Assembly (NCBI GenBank): GCA_009692925.1
Contig: SHYG01000015.1
Location: forward strand, 1-37,691
Source of the DNA: Dehalococcoidia bacterium
Lineage (GTDB): Bacteria > Chloroflexota > Dehalococcoidia > Lucifugimonadales > UBA3495
DNA: 37,691 nt
Direction of reading: 5' to 3'
Below the pieces are notes generated by a model, which made no database searches, was not told the origin of the DNA, and saw nothing but the letters and a program-made list of their open reading frames with translations. How positions within the stretch are numbered: position 1 is the first letter of the stretch; every line of letters begins with the position of its first letter. Of this stretch, positions 7,624-15,767 are shown piece by piece. Position numbers and translations under genes: made by a program.

Positions 7624-9038
7624 TCTCTCGCAAAATTCGGCTCGCGGTTCTCTTGTCCGTCTCGCAGCGCTTCAAGATAGTTCTTGTCCAAAGCCTCGAA
7701 CCGCACCAGGTTATCTCTGAAGTACAGCTTCAAGCTCCCGGTGGGGCCGTGGCGGTGCTTGGCCAGGATGATCTCCGCAACGTTCTTGGGGTACGGACGA
7801 TCGGGAAAGTGCCCAGGCCACTCCTCTTCGGTGTAGTAAACGTCCTCCCTGAAGATGAACATCACCACGTCGGCGTCCTGCTCAATGCTGCCGCTGTCCC
7901 GCAGGTCGGAGAGCTGGGGCCGGTGGCCGGTCCGGTTCTCCACCACGCGGCTGAGCTGAGAGCAGGACAGGACCGCGGTGTTGAGGTCCTTGGCCATGAG
8001 TTTCAGGGAGCGGGAGATTTCGGTCAGCTCCTGTACCCGGTTTTCGCCCCCACGGCCACGGCTGTTGCCCTGGATGAGCTGGAGGTAGTCCACCACCAGC
8101 AGGTCCAGCCCATGCTCCAGGGAGAGGCGGCGGGCCTTGCTACGCATCTCCACCATGCCTTGGAAGGACGAGTCGTCAATGTAGATGGGCAAGTCGGAGA
8201 GGCGGCCAATGGAATGAGTAACCCGTTGCCGCTCAGCCTCATTGATGAGGTCCAGGCGCAGGTGATGGGCGTCCACCTCAGCATCGGCGGCCAGAATGCG
8301 CAGGGCCAGCTGCTTCGCGCTCATCTCCAGGCTGAACACGCCCACGGCGGCACCGCTCTTGGCGGCGTTGACCGAGATGTTCAGGGCCAGGGCGCTCTTG
8401 CCCCGGCCGGGCCCGGCGCCCAGGATTAGCAGGTCGGAGCGCTGCAAGCCGCCCAGCAAATCGTCCAGGTCGGAGTAACCCGACTGAAGCGGAATGTCGC
8501 CGGCGGCCTGGGCTTCGGTGAGTGCGGCCTGCTCCTGCAGGAACTGGTCGAAAACCTGGCGCAGGGGGACAAAGTCGCGCTCCCGCTGGCCGGAGCGCAC
8601 CTGGAACAGCGTGTCCTCCGCCCGCCGCAGGGTGACCTCAATGTCCTGGGAATCCTCGTAGCCGATGGCGGAGATGCGGGAGGCGGCTTCAATGAGCCGC
8701 CGCATGGTGGCGGTGCGGGAAATGACCTGGGCGTAGTGTTCGGCGTGGGCCGCCGCGGGAGTGATGGCCACCAAATGGCTTAGGTAGGCCATGCCGCCCA
8801 CCGCATCCAGGTGGCCGTCGCGGCCCAGCTCCCGGGCCACAGTTACCTGGTCAATGCCCTCGCTGCGCTGAAACAGGTTCACGCAGGCTGCAAAGCACAG
8901 TCGGTTTTTTTCGCGGTAGAAGTCGTCGGGCTTAATCAGCGCGGCGACCCGGAGGACCGAGTCGCCGTCGATGAGCAGTGCGCCGACTACCGCCTCCTCC
9001 GCCTCGATGTCGTGGGGCAGGAGCTTCTCAGCGTACAT
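7620..9038 (-). CDS. dnaB: Replicative DNA helicase DnaB
   Basis: The hexameric fork helicase that unwinds DNA 5'-3' on the lagging strand. At 472 residues it has the usual length. The N-terminal domain begins LLPHDIEAEEAVVGALLID; the RecA-like core has Walker A GAGPGRGKSALA (about residue 207), a variant of the common GRPSMGKT, then VGVFSLEMSAKQL, Walker B LLVVDYLQLI, SQLSR, and the RDSGSIEQDADVVMFIFRE block. It ends directly on the dnaD-like start (4-nt overlap) and follows rplI by 72 bp on the same strand, so rplI-dnaB-dnaD-dnaC probably form one operon. No intein is present. Confidence 0.95.
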   Translation of the reverse strand: MYAEKLLPHDIEAEEAVVGALLIDGDSVLRVAALIKPDDFYREKNRLCFAACVNLFQRSEGIDQVTVARELGRDGHLDAVGGMAYLSHLVAITPAAAHAEHYAQVISRTATMRRLIEAASRISAIGYEDSQDIEVTLRRAEDTLFQVRSGQRERDFVPLRQVFDQFLQEQAALTEAQAAGDIPLQSGYSDLDDLLGGLQRSDLLILGAGPGRGKSALALNISVNAAKSGAAVGVFSLEMSAKQLALRILAADAEVDAHHLRLDLINEAERQRVTHSIGRLSDLPIYIDDSSFQGMVEMRSKARRLSLEHGLDLLVVDYLQLIQGNSRGRGGENRVQELTEISRSLKLMAKDLNTAVLSCSQLSRVVENRTGHRPQLSDLRDSGSIEQDADVVMFIFREDVYYTEEEWPGHFPDRPYPKNVAEIILAKHRHGPTGSLKLYFRDNLVRFEALDKNYLEALRDGQENREPNFARE

Positions 9039-9110
9039 CTAAAGCCTGCCTGCCAGGCGCACGGCTATCCCCTGCTCGTGGTAGCCGGGGTGAAACGCTG
9101 CGCGCATGGC

Positions 9111-9560
9111 TCACTCTTCGGTTTCGGCCTTGATGTGGATGGATGCGGTGATGTCCCCGGACAGCCGCAGCACCACGTCGTACTCGCCGGGCTCGCGGAT
9201 GGGATCCATGTCCTCCACCAGCCGCCGCTCAATAGTGCGGCCCAAGTTGGCGCTGAGCAGCTCGGCGATGCGGACGGAGGTGATGGCGCCGTAATACCGG
9301 CCCGCGGGGGTGACCCGGGCGGACACGCTAACGCTGGTCTTATCGATAAGCTGGGCCAGCTCCTGAATCACCTGGGTTTCCTGAATCCGTCGCACATCGC
9401 CGGCGGCGGAAAGCTTGCGCACCCGCTTCAGCACCTCGGGGGTGGCCATGGCCGCCAAACCCTTGGGGATTAGGTAGTTGCGGGCGTAGCCGTCGGCCAC
9501 CCGCTTGACCTCGCCGGCGTGGGCCTGGTTATGCACATCCTGGATAAATACAACTTCCAT
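9111..9560 (-). CDS. rplI: 50S ribosomal protein L9
   Basis: L9 binds domain V of 23S rRNA at the base of the L1 stalk. The 149-residue product starts MEVVFIQDVHNQAHAGE and contains the classic VADGYARNYLIPKGLA motif within the first 40 residues, followed by the long connecting helix and C-terminal domain (RYYGAITSVRIAELL). ATG 9560 is chosen over the track start 9587 because the motif then falls at the normal position and AGAGAGGT lies about 8 nt upstream. It is the first gene of the replication operon, an rplI-dnaB pairing seen in many bacteria. Confidence 0.95.
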   Translation of the reverse strand: MEVVFIQDVHNQAHAGEVKRVADGYARNYLIPKGLAAMATPEVLKRVRKLSAAGDVRRIQETQVIQELAQLIDKTSVSVSARVTPAGRYYGAITSVRIAELLSANLGRTIERRLVEDMDPIREPGEYDVVLRLSGDITASIHIKAETEE

Positions 9561-9617
9561 AGCTACGACCTCTCTACTGGCTTGCAATTCCGGCCCGCCG
9601 GGGGTGTTTACCCACGC

Positions 9618-9623
9618 ATTATA
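9618..9623 (-). promoter_or_regulatory. -10 box of the rplI-dnaB operon promoter
   Basis: On the minus strand a perfect TATAAT lies about 58 nt upstream of the rplI ATG. The -35 region is weak (CTTTCA at 18 bp). The gap 9561-9899 holds this promoter, repeat B2 and the promoter of the VOC gene; I see no further gene in it. Confidence 0.5.
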
Positions 9624-9679
9624 GCGGACTTCCGGGGCTCCTGAAAGGGTAGTGGGGACTTTCGATTATGGTCCGGACT

Positions 9680-9777
9680 GTAGGGGCGCACCTATGTGTG
9701 CGCCCCCGGGACAGACCTTCCACCCGTGGGCAGACACCCTTCGGCGCGGCTCAGGGCAGGCTCCGGTCTGCCTCTAC
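9680..9777. repeat. Type B palindromic element, long variant B2
   Basis: It begins GTAGGGGCGCACC with an inner inverted arm GTGTGCGCCCCC, and closes about 70 nt later with GGTCTGCCTCTAC, which mirrors the opening GTAGGGGC imperfectly. The same inner and outer architecture is seen more compactly at 26193-26245. Confidence 0.7.
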
Positions 9778-9814
9778 ACTCGGGGGCAATCGAACAACCC
9801 GTGCAACAAACCCC

Positions 9815-9843
9815 TTGACAAGCTGCTAGCTGCAAGCTAACTT
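9815..9843 (+). promoter_or_regulatory. Promoter upstream of the VOC gene
   Basis: A perfect TTGACA at 9815-9820, a 17-bp spacer and a weak TAACTT at 9838-9843, about 57 nt before the ATG at 9900. Confidence 0.5.
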
Positions 9844-9899
9844 GGGCCTAGCGTAATTGGGCGGATATCTAAGCCCCCAGAGCAGTTTGGAGCAGTTAA

Positions 9900-10286
9900 A
9901 TGCCAAAATACAGCTACGACCACATCCACCTGCGCAGCAAGAACCCCATGGGCATGGCCCAGTACTTTCGCAAGATGTTTGACGCCAAGATTGTGGAGTC
10001 GGTCCAGTCCGACGGCCAGCCGCGCATTGACCTGGACATCAACGGCCTGGCGGTGTTCATCGCCCGGGTGGCCCCGGAAGTGAATATGCCCGCCAGCCCG
10101 GCGACCCCGCACCTGGGTCTGGACCACTTCGGCTTCCGGGTGGACAACCTGGACGAGGCGGTGGCGGACCTGAAGCGCCGGGGCGCGGAGTTCGCGGTGG
10201 AGCCGTACAACATCCGGCCGGGGGTGCGAATCGCCTTTGTGCGGGCGCCCGACGACGTGCGCATCGAACTGCTGGAGCGCAAGTAG
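9900..10286 (+). CDS. VOC (glyoxalase/bleomycin-resistance/dioxygenase) superfamily protein
   Basis: A 128-residue protein with one pair of beta-alpha-beta-beta-beta modules. It starts YDHIHL, has a central LGLDHFGFRV strand, and ends DDVRIELLERK. His in YDHIHL, His in LDHFGF and Glu in RIELLE fit the usual metal-ligand positions, so metal binding is likely. VOC members include lyases, isomerases, epimerases and extradiol dioxygenases, and the sequence alone does not choose among them. GGAG precedes the ATG at workable spacing. The enoyl-CoA hydratase-like gene follows after 33 bp, suggesting co-transcription and a catabolic setting such as methylmalonyl-CoA-type or other CoA metabolism. Confidence 0.85.
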   Translation: MPKYSYDHIHLRSKNPMGMAQYFRKMFDAKIVESVQSDGQPRIDLDINGLAVFIARVAPEVNMPASPATPHLGLDHFGFRVDNLDEAVADLKRRGAEFAVEPYNIRPGVRIAFVRAPDDVRIELLERK

Positions 10287-10319
10287 CCGTAAGTGGCCGT
10301 AAACAGCAAGGACCGGCAA

Positions 10320-11108
10320 ATGCCTGACTACCTCCTGCTGGAGCGCCAGCCCCCCGTTGCGACCATCACCATCAACCGGCCAGGCCAGCGCAACGCCATC
10401 AGCTTTGCCATGTGGGGCGAGCTGGCCGGGATGCTGCGGGCCCTGGACGCCGACGCGGAGGTCCGCGCCATTGTGATTACCGGCGCCGGCGGCGCGGCTT
10501 TCTCAGCCGGCGCCGACATCCGGGACTTTTCCCAGTACCGCAGCGATTCCACCAAGGGCCGCGCCTACAACGACGCCGTCAACGGCCTGCTGACCACTCT
10601 CCACGAACTGGAAACGCCCACCATCTCCATGATCCAGGGCTTCTGCGTGGGCGGCGGCTGCGAGCTGGCGGTGGCCACCGACCTGCGCGTCGCCGCCACG
10701 GGGAGCCGCTTGGGCATCCCGGTGGCCCGGTTGGGGATCACCATTGGGCATCAGGAGATGCAGGGGTTGCTCAACCTGGTAGGCCGGGGAAACGCCCTGT
10801 ACATCCTGCTGTCGGGCCGGCTGCTGGACGCGGAGGAGGCCCTGCGCATTGGCCTGGTCAATCAGGTGACGCCCGCCGGGGAACTGCGAGAGCACACCTA
10901 CCAACTGGCCCAGGAGATTGCATCTTTGGCGCCCCTGTCCCACGCGGTGAACAAGCGCACTCTGAACCAGGTGCAGGCCAAGCCCTCCCTGGCGTCGCTG
11001 ACCGCCGAGGAGGCAGACTTGCCCCTGACCCAGTTTGACACTGCAGATTACCAGGAGGGCTGGCGGGCCTTCCTGGAAAAGCGCCGCCCCCGATTTGTGG
11101 GGCGGTAG
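10320..11108 (+). CDS. Enoyl-CoA hydratase/isomerase (crotonase) family protein
   Basis: A 262-residue crotonase. The oxyanion-hole loop is AAFSAGADIRDFS and the second conserved block is GFCVGGGCELAVATDLRVAA. Compared with rat mitochondrial hydratase, the first catalytic Glu (in CELA) is kept. The second, normally in the QPE motif, appears to be Val (LGIPVARLG). A single-Glu crotonase may be an isomerase, hydrolase or lyase rather than a classical hydratase. The start ATG 10320 has AAGGA upstream; the track's 10293 start lies inside the short gap after the VOC gene. Probably co-transcribed with VOC. Substrate unknown. Confidence 0.85.
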   Translation: MPDYLLLERQPPVATITINRPGQRNAISFAMWGELAGMLRALDADAEVRAIVITGAGGAAFSAGADIRDFSQYRSDSTKGRAYNDAVNGLLTTLHELETPTISMIQGFCVGGGCELAVATDLRVAATGSRLGIPVARLGITIGHQEMQGLLNLVGRGNALYILLSGRLLDAEEALRIGLVNQVTPAGELREHTYQLAQEIASLAPLSHAVNKRTLNQVQAKPSLASLTAEEADLPLTQFDTADYQEGWRAFLEKRRPRFVGR

Positions 11109-11120
11109 GCAAGTACAATC

Positions 11121-11199
11121 ACCACAGACCACACGGAGATCACTGAGATAGTCGGCGACGAATCTTAAAATTCTCTGTGTCCTCTGTGCTCTCTGTGGT
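11121..11199. repeat. Type A palindromic element, copy A2
   Basis: Left arm ACCACAGACCACACGGAGAT and right arm ending GTGCTCTCTGTGGT form an imperfect inverted repeat of the same design as A1. It ends 14 nt before the tlyA ATG. Confidence 0.8.
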
Positions 11200-11213
11200 A
11201 AAAAGGGAACTAG

Positions 11214-11963
11214 ATGACCAAACCGCGCCGGGCCGCGAAACGCCGCGCCGACCTGCTGCTAGCGGAGCGCGGGCTGGCGGAGAGCCGGGAGCAGGCCCAG
11301 GCGCTGATTATGGCCGGGCTGGTGTACACCCCCGCCGGGCTGGTGGCCAAGCCAGGCACGCCCCTGGCTGAGTCCACGCCCCTGGATGTCCGGGGCCGGC
11401 TGCCCTACGTGGGCCGTGGGGGCGTGAAGCTGGCCCATGCCCTGGATAGCTTTGGACTGGATGTGGCGGTGCTGACCGCCCTGGATGTTGGCGCCTCCAC
11501 CGGCGGCTTCACCGACTGCCTGCTGCAGCGGGGCGCCCGCCGAGTCTACGCGGTGGACGTGGGCCACGGCCAGCTCAGCTACAAGCTGCGGGAAGACCCC
11601 AGGGTGGTAGTCATGGAGAAGCTCAACGCCCGCTACCCCTTCCCTTTGCCTGAATCTGTGGATATAGTGACCGTGGACGTGTCCTTCATCTCTTTGGCCC
11701 TGGTGCTGCCCCCGGCGATGGAGCATTTGAAGCCCAAAGGCCAGGTTGTAGCCCTGGTGAAGCCCCAATTTGAGGCAGCGGCCCAGGACGTGGGCCGGGG
11801 CGGGATTATCAAAGACCCCAAGGTACACGCCCAGGTGCTGGGCAGAATGATTATCTGGGCGGTAGAACACAAGCTGCGGGTGCGCAACCTGTGCCCCTCG
11901 CCTATCCTGGGGGATGCGGGCAACCAGGAGTTCTTCCTACTGTTGCAAAAAGGAGGCGGTTGA
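11214..11963 (+). CDS. tlyA: TlyA-family rRNA 2'-O-methyltransferase
   Basis: A 249-residue protein with an N-terminal S4 RNA-binding domain (RRADLLLAERGLAESREQAQ through about residue 60) and an RrmJ-type SAM methyltransferase domain. Motif I is LDVGASTGGFTDCLLQRGA. The K-D-K-E tetrad is visible as Lys in GRGGVKLAHAL, Asp in VDVSFISL, Lys in LVKPQFE and Glu in GNQEFFLLL. The characterised mycobacterial enzyme methylates cytidines in 16S and 23S rRNA; older annotations call the family 'hemolysin'. The next gene starts 4 nt after its stop, so the two are probably co-translated. Element A2 lies immediately upstream. Confidence 0.92.
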   Translation: MTKPRRAAKRRADLLLAERGLAESREQAQALIMAGLVYTPAGLVAKPGTPLAESTPLDVRGRLPYVGRGGVKLAHALDSFGLDVAVLTALDVGASTGGFTDCLLQRGARRVYAVDVGHGQLSYKLREDPRVVVMEKLNARYPFPLPESVDIVTVDVSFISLALVLPPAMEHLKPKGQVVALVKPQFEAAAQDVGRGGIIKDPKVHAQVLGRMIIWAVEHKLRVRNLCPSPILGDAGNQEFFLLLQKGGG

Positions 11964-11967
11964 GCTG

Positions 11968-12444
11968 ATGGAAGTGATTGAGTTGGCCGGGCTGCTGACA
12001 GCCCGCAACGAGACGGTTTCGGTGGCGGAAGCCTGCACCTGCGGGCTAGTGGGCTACTTGCTGGGCACCGTAGCGGGGGCGTCCAAGTACTTCCCCGGAG
12101 GGGTCATTGCCTACACCGGCGGACTGAAGCAGAGCATTCTCGGCGTCAGCGACGACGACTACCACACTTACGGCAGCGTCAGCCGGGAGGTGGCCATCGG
12201 CATGGCCCGCGGCGTCCGGGAGCTGACTGGCAGCGACTACGCCATCTCTACCACCGGCGTCACCGGGCCAGGCCCTGGCCACTCGGGCCTGCCCGCTGGC
12301 ACCTTTTTCATTGGCCTGTCGGTGAAGGATGGGACCGACTCGGCCATTGAGATCGAGATTCAGGGCGGCGATCGCGACAGCAACAAGCGGGGCGCTGCCC
12401 AGGCCGCGCTGGACCTTCTGGGCCGCTACCTGAAAAGCATCTGA
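11968..12444 (+). CDS. CinA C-terminal/PncC-like protein with altered active-site motif
   Basis: A 158-residue stand-alone CinA C-terminal domain, the size of PncC enzymes that hydrolyse nicotinamide mononucleotide. The family blocks are present: VSVAEACTCGLVGYLLG, then GGVIAYTGGLKQSILGV, and TTGVTGPGPG...LPAGTFFIGL. However, the usual AESxTGG reads AEACTCG, replacing the Ser that I believe is the nucleophile with Ala. The protein may therefore be catalytically different or inactive as an amidase. The start is ATG 11968, preceded by AGGAGG; the track's 11914 start overlaps tlyA. It lies 4 nt after tlyA. Confidence 0.8.
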   Translation: MEVIELAGLLTARNETVSVAEACTCGLVGYLLGTVAGASKYFPGGVIAYTGGLKQSILGVSDDDYHTYGSVSREVAIGMARGVRELTGSDYAISTTGVTGPGPGHSGLPAGTFFIGLSVKDGTDSAIEIEIQGGDRDSNKRGAAQAALDLLGRYLKSI

Positions 12445-12458
12445 ACCTGGCCGAAAAT

Positions 12459-12529
12459 TCACCGCTGAGCACGCAGAGACCGCTGAGATGGACGACGTAA
12501 TGTAGGATTCTCAACGCTCTCTATGGTTA
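12459..12529. repeat. Type A palindromic element, copy A3
   Basis: Left arm TCACCGCTGAGCACGCAGAG and a degenerate right arm (CAACGCTCTCTATGGTTA). It occupies the gap between the CinA-like gene and the MBL gene and ends 13 nt before the latter's ATG, the remaining bases being AACAGAGGTACAA. Confidence 0.8.
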
Positions 12530-12542
12530 AACAGAGGTACAA

Positions 12543-13376
12543 ATGCAGATAACGCCGCACGTCTACAGCACCCACATCATGGAAGACCCCAACACCTTCG
12601 GGGCGATGCACCCCGGCGGCACCCAGATCTACTTTGTGGGCGACCCCAAAGACCACATGGTGGTGGTGGATACCGGCGAGCCGTACCGCGCCTGGACGCG
12701 GCAGATCATGGACTACTACGGCGAGCTGGGGCGGCCTCGCATCTCCGCCATCCTGATTACCCACAGCCACGGCGACCACATTGGCGGCGCGGACCGGCTC
12801 CAGGAGGCCATGAACTGCCCGGTGCGCTGCCACCCCAAGCTGGAGTCCCGGCTGACCGAAAGGCTGGGTCCGGGCGTGGTGGTGAAACTGCGCTCCGACG
12901 AGGTGGTGCCCGCCGGCGGCGGAGTGGGCTTGCGGGCGCTCTTCACCCCCGGCCACGAGGACGACCACATTGCCTACTACCTGGCGGCGGACGGTGTGCT
13001 GTTCAGCGGGGACACCATCCTGGGCAACTCCACCGGCACGGTGCGCAATTTGAAGCAGTACATGTCCTCCCTGGAGCTGATGGCCAAGCAGCGACCCGCC
13101 ATTATCTGCCCCGGCCACGGCCAGGTGGTGCAGAACGGCGCCGAGCGCGTCCAGTACTACATCACGCATCGCCAGGGGCGGGAGAAGCAGGTGCTGGCGG
13201 CCCTGGCCAGCGGCGCCAGCACGGTGTCGGAGATTGTGTCTCAAGTGTACCCCCGAGATTTGGCGGCGAACCTGCACGAGGCGGCGTCGCGCAACGTGCG
13301 CACCCACCTGGACAAGCTGGTGGAGGAAGGCCGCGCAGTGGAGCGCGCCGCCAGCTACGGCCCCGCGGGCGGGTAG
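12543..13376 (+). CDS. MBL-fold metallo-hydrolase (LACTB2-like)
   Basis: A 277-residue metallo-beta-lactamase-fold protein. The metal motif THSHGDHIGG places His74, His76, Asp78 and His79. Further ligands are likely the His in TPGHEDDHIAYY, the Asp in LFSGDTILG and the His in CPGHGQVV. The region after about residue 200 (REKQVLAALASG...TVSEIVSQVY) resembles the winged-helix tail of LACTB2-type hydrolases, whose mammalian member is a nuclease, while others cleave thioesters. It probably binds two zinc ions. Next to CoA-metabolism genes a thioester hydrolase role is plausible, but this is inference. GAGG lies before the ATG, right after element A3. Confidence 0.87.
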   Translation: MQITPHVYSTHIMEDPNTFGAMHPGGTQIYFVGDPKDHMVVVDTGEPYRAWTRQIMDYYGELGRPRISAILITHSHGDHIGGADRLQEAMNCPVRCHPKLESRLTERLGPGVVVKLRSDEVVPAGGGVGLRALFTPGHEDDHIAYYLAADGVLFSGDTILGNSTGTVRNLKQYMSSLELMAKQRPAIICPGHGQVVQNGAERVQYYITHRQGREKQVLAALASGASTVSEIVSQVYPRDLAANLHEAASRNVRTHLDKLVEEGRAVERAASYGPAGG

Positions 13377-13389
13377 GCGGCGGAGCCCA

Positions 13390-13593
13390 ATGTTCTACCG
13401 CGCTAACTGGGACGGCCACCGGGCCTGCATCGGCTGCGGGCTGGCCCTTATCATCCTGGGACTGGTGCTGCTGCTGCCCATCATCGGCTGGCTTATCAAG
13501 GCCCTGGGGTGGATCGCCATCGTGGCGGGCCTCATCGCCGTGGTGCTGGGAGTCCTGACCTGGGCCTTTAGCTCCCGTAATCAATCCCCCTAG
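13390..13593 (+). CDS. Small two-helix membrane protein
   Basis: A 67-residue protein that I cannot assign to a named family. After a short polar N-terminus (MFYRANWDGHRACIGC) come two hydrophobic helices, LALIILGLVLLLPIIGWLI and AIVAGLIAVVLGVLTWAF, with a short loop and a polar SSRNQSP tail. The ATG lies 14 nt after the MBL stop, with GGCGGAG just upstream. The track shows it only inside a longer out-of-context ORF that starts at 13234. Codon use fits a real gene and the composition is that of an inner-membrane hairpin. Function unknown. Confidence 0.65.
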   Translation: MFYRANWDGHRACIGCGLALIILGLVLLLPIIGWLIKALGWIAIVAGLIAVVLGVLTWAFSSRNQSP

Positions 13594-13634
13594 CTCGCCT
13601 CCCTAGCTCGTGCCGTCCGCCATCCACACCAAAC

Positions 13635-13663
13635 TTGACAACCCCCTGCGTCTGTACCACAAT
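13635..13663 (+). promoter_or_regulatory. Promoter for the hydrolase-monooxygenase pair
   Basis: Perfect TTGACA (13635-13640), a 17-bp spacer and CACAAT (13658-13663), about 100 nt before the ATG at 13761. Confidence 0.55.
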
Positions 13664-13760
13664 CTAGGGCAATCGCGCCTGCCCCCGTCCATTCCTGTAC
13701 GCGACAGCGATGCGGGGCCGCACCCAACCTGGAAAGACGATTCTAGCTGGGGGGCAATGT

Positions 13761-14558
13761 ATGACAACTACCAAAAATGGCAGAGAGACCACCGTCAGCG
13801 TAGGCACAACCAAGGTGCAGATGTTCACCGGCGGCTCCGGGCCAGCCCTCCTGTTTCTCCACGGCGCCGGCGGCAGCGCCGGCTGGCAGCCCTACCACGA
13901 GGAGCTGTCTCGCCGCTACACGGTCTATGTGCCTTCCCAGCCAGGGTTCAACGGCACGGAACGCCCCGACTGGATCTACACCATTGCCGACGTGGCCCAC
14001 TTTAACCAGCAGATGGTGCAGCAACTCGGCCTGAGCCAGTACATCCTCATGGGCTCATCCATGGGGGGCTGGCTGGCTGCGGAGATGGCCGCCATGTGCC
14101 ACCACAATCTGAAGGCCCTGATTCTGGTGGGCCCCGCGGGCATCAAGCCCCAGAACAGCGACATCGCGGAAATCTTCATGGTGTCGGCCCAAACCCGCCT
14201 CAAGCAACGGTTCTTCGATCCCACCCAGGTGGCCGACTACCAGAAATACTCCCGCCCCCTGTCCCCCGAGGAGCAGCAGGTGGACCACGGCAACCGGGAG
14301 ATGGCCTCCCGCCTCTGCTGGAAGCCCTATCTTTACAACCCAAGCCTGCCCAACTACCTGAAGGGCGTGCCCACCCCAACCCTGGTGGTGTGGGGCAAGC
14401 AGGACGCCATCATCCCCTTGGAGTGCGGCGAGCTGTTCCGGCAGGCGCTGCCCAACGCCACCCTGCGCATCATTGACCGCTGCGGGCATTCCCCAGCGCT
14501 GGAAAAACCCCAGGAGTTCCTTAAAGCGGTGACGGAGTTTTTGGCCCGCGTGAAGTAA
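13761..14558 (+). CDS. Alpha/beta-hydrolase fold enzyme
   Basis: A 265-residue alpha/beta hydrolase. The oxyanion region is LLFLHGAGGSAGW, the nucleophile elbow is GSSMGG with Ser100, the acid is probably the Asp in VVWGKQDAIIP, and the base is the His in RCGHSPALEKP. The triad is thus complete. Sequence style is closest to C-C bond hydrolases, lactonases and esterases of aromatic or terpene catabolism, but family membership is not decisive. ATG 13761 is used because the track start 13710 adds an atypical tail; the ribosome site is weak. The luciferase-like monooxygenase begins 44 bp downstream, so the two probably share a transcript: a monooxygenase product (ester or lactone) followed by hydrolysis is a natural pairing. 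Confidence 0.85.
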   Translation: MTTTKNGRETTVSVGTTKVQMFTGGSGPALLFLHGAGGSAGWQPYHEELSRRYTVYVPSQPGFNGTERPDWIYTIADVAHFNQQMVQQLGLSQYILMGSSMGGWLAAEMAAMCHHNLKALILVGPAGIKPQNSDIAEIFMVSAQTRLKQRFFDPTQVADYQKYSRPLSPEEQQVDHGNREMASRLCWKPYLYNPSLPNYLKGVPTPTLVVWGKQDAIIPLECGELFRQALPNATLRIIDRCGHSPALEKPQEFLKAVTEFLARVK

Positions 14559-14602
14559 CCAGCTTGGCCTGAAGGAACCGGCCTGAAAAAGGAGGAGAGC
14601 AT

Positions 14603-15748
14603 ATGGTGGAAGTCTACTGGTTCTCCGAGCAGCCCTACGGGTTCATCACGGATCAGGATTTGGCGCCCCATGAGTCGGGCCGGATGCACTTTTCCAACAG
14701 CCACTTCGACCCGCTGAAGGCCCACGTCCTGTATGGGAACTACCACGACCAGTACGCCTGGGCCGATCAAAACGGCTTCGATGGCATCATGTCCAACGAG
14801 CACCACAGCGCCTACTGGTGCATGAAGCCCTCCGTGAACATTGACGGCGCCGTCATCGCCAAAGTGACCAAGCGGGCCAAGATCGCGCTGCTGGGCAACG
14901 TCATCGCCCTCAACGACCCGGTGAAGATGGCGGAAGAGCTGGCGATGCTGGACTGCATCTCCGGCGGGCGGCTCATCTCCGGCTTCGTGCGCGGCACCGC
15001 GGTGGAGACCCTCCACGCCGGCATCAGCCCCACGGAGAACCGCGACCGGTTTGAGGAGGCCCACGACCTGATCCTCAAGTGCTGGACTACCCCCGGCCCC
15101 TTCCGCTGGGAGGGCCGCTACTTCCCCCACCGCATGGTTAACCCCTGGGTGACTCCCATCCAGAAGCCCCACCCGCCCATCTGGTTCCCCGGCACCGGCA
15201 GCCCGGAGAGCGTCATCTGGGCGGCACAGCACCAGTACCCCTACATGAACCTGGGGGCGCTGCTGGACCTGACCATCCAGCTCAAGAACATCTACCAGGA
15301 GACGGCCCACGAGATGGGCTACGAGCCGGGCCCAGAGCACTTTGGCTACCTGATGCGGGTGTTCTGCGCCGACACCGACGAGAAGGCCTACGAGATCGGC
15401 AAGACCTTCCTGTGGACTCAGGCCCACCGCCAGCGCGGCCCCGTGGAGTTCAACGACCCGCCGGGCTACCAGTCCCGAGAAGCCCTGCGCATCAAGATGA
15501 CCCGGCCCATGCTGGGCACGGGAACTATCGGGCGGCAAATGACCTACGACGACCTGCAGGCCGCCTACAACATCGTGGTGGGCAGCCCCGAGACGATAAT
15601 CAAGAAGCTGCGCCACGTGCGCAAGGAGCTTAACCCCGGCTACATCTTGATCTACGGCAACGAGGGCAACATGCCCCATGAGGACGTGATGCGCTCCGTG
15701 GAGCTGATCGGAACTAAAGTGATCCCCGCCATCAAAGAAGACATATAG
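14603..15748 (+). CDS. Luciferase-like (LLM) flavin-dependent monooxygenase
   Basis: A 381-residue TIM-barrel enzyme of the bacterial luciferase superfamily, which uses reduced FMN or F420 for oxygenation or oxidoreduction. Landmarks are the GFDGIMSNEHHSAY block, ALLGNVIALNDPVKMAEELAMLDCISGGRLISGFVRG, which is the family's cofactor-binding signature, and PPIWFPGTGSPESV. The ISGGR...G pattern is intact. The start has a strong AAGGAGGAG site. A separate flavin reductase gene at 22913 could supply reduced flavin. Expansion of such FMN monooxygenases is reported for SAR202 Chloroflexota, fitting the inferred host. Exact substrate unknown. Confidence 0.9.
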   Translation: MVEVYWFSEQPYGFITDQDLAPHESGRMHFSNSHFDPLKAHVLYGNYHDQYAWADQNGFDGIMSNEHHSAYWCMKPSVNIDGAVIAKVTKRAKIALLGNVIALNDPVKMAEELAMLDCISGGRLISGFVRGTAVETLHAGISPTENRDRFEEAHDLILKCWTTPGPFRWEGRYFPHRMVNPWVTPIQKPHPPIWFPGTGSPESVIWAAQHQYPYMNLGALLDLTIQLKNIYQETAHEMGYEPGPEHFGYLMRVFCADTDEKAYEIGKTFLWTQAHRQRGPVEFNDPPGYQSREALRIKMTRPMLGTGTIGRQMTYDDLQAAYNIVVGSPETIIKKLRHVRKELNPGYILIYGNEGNMPHEDVMRSVELIGTKVIPAIKEDI

Positions 15749-15767
15749 CACCGCACGCCGCAGTGGA

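Noticed and set aside
13234-13593. The long version (119 aa) of the small membrane ORF
   Set aside because: Its first 50 residues are an out-of-frame reading of the MBL gene; only the part from ATG 13390 is supported.
14354-15751. A 465-aa minus-strand ORF opposite the luciferase-like gene
   Set aside because: Antisense shadow of a strongly supported gene with a good ribosome-binding site.
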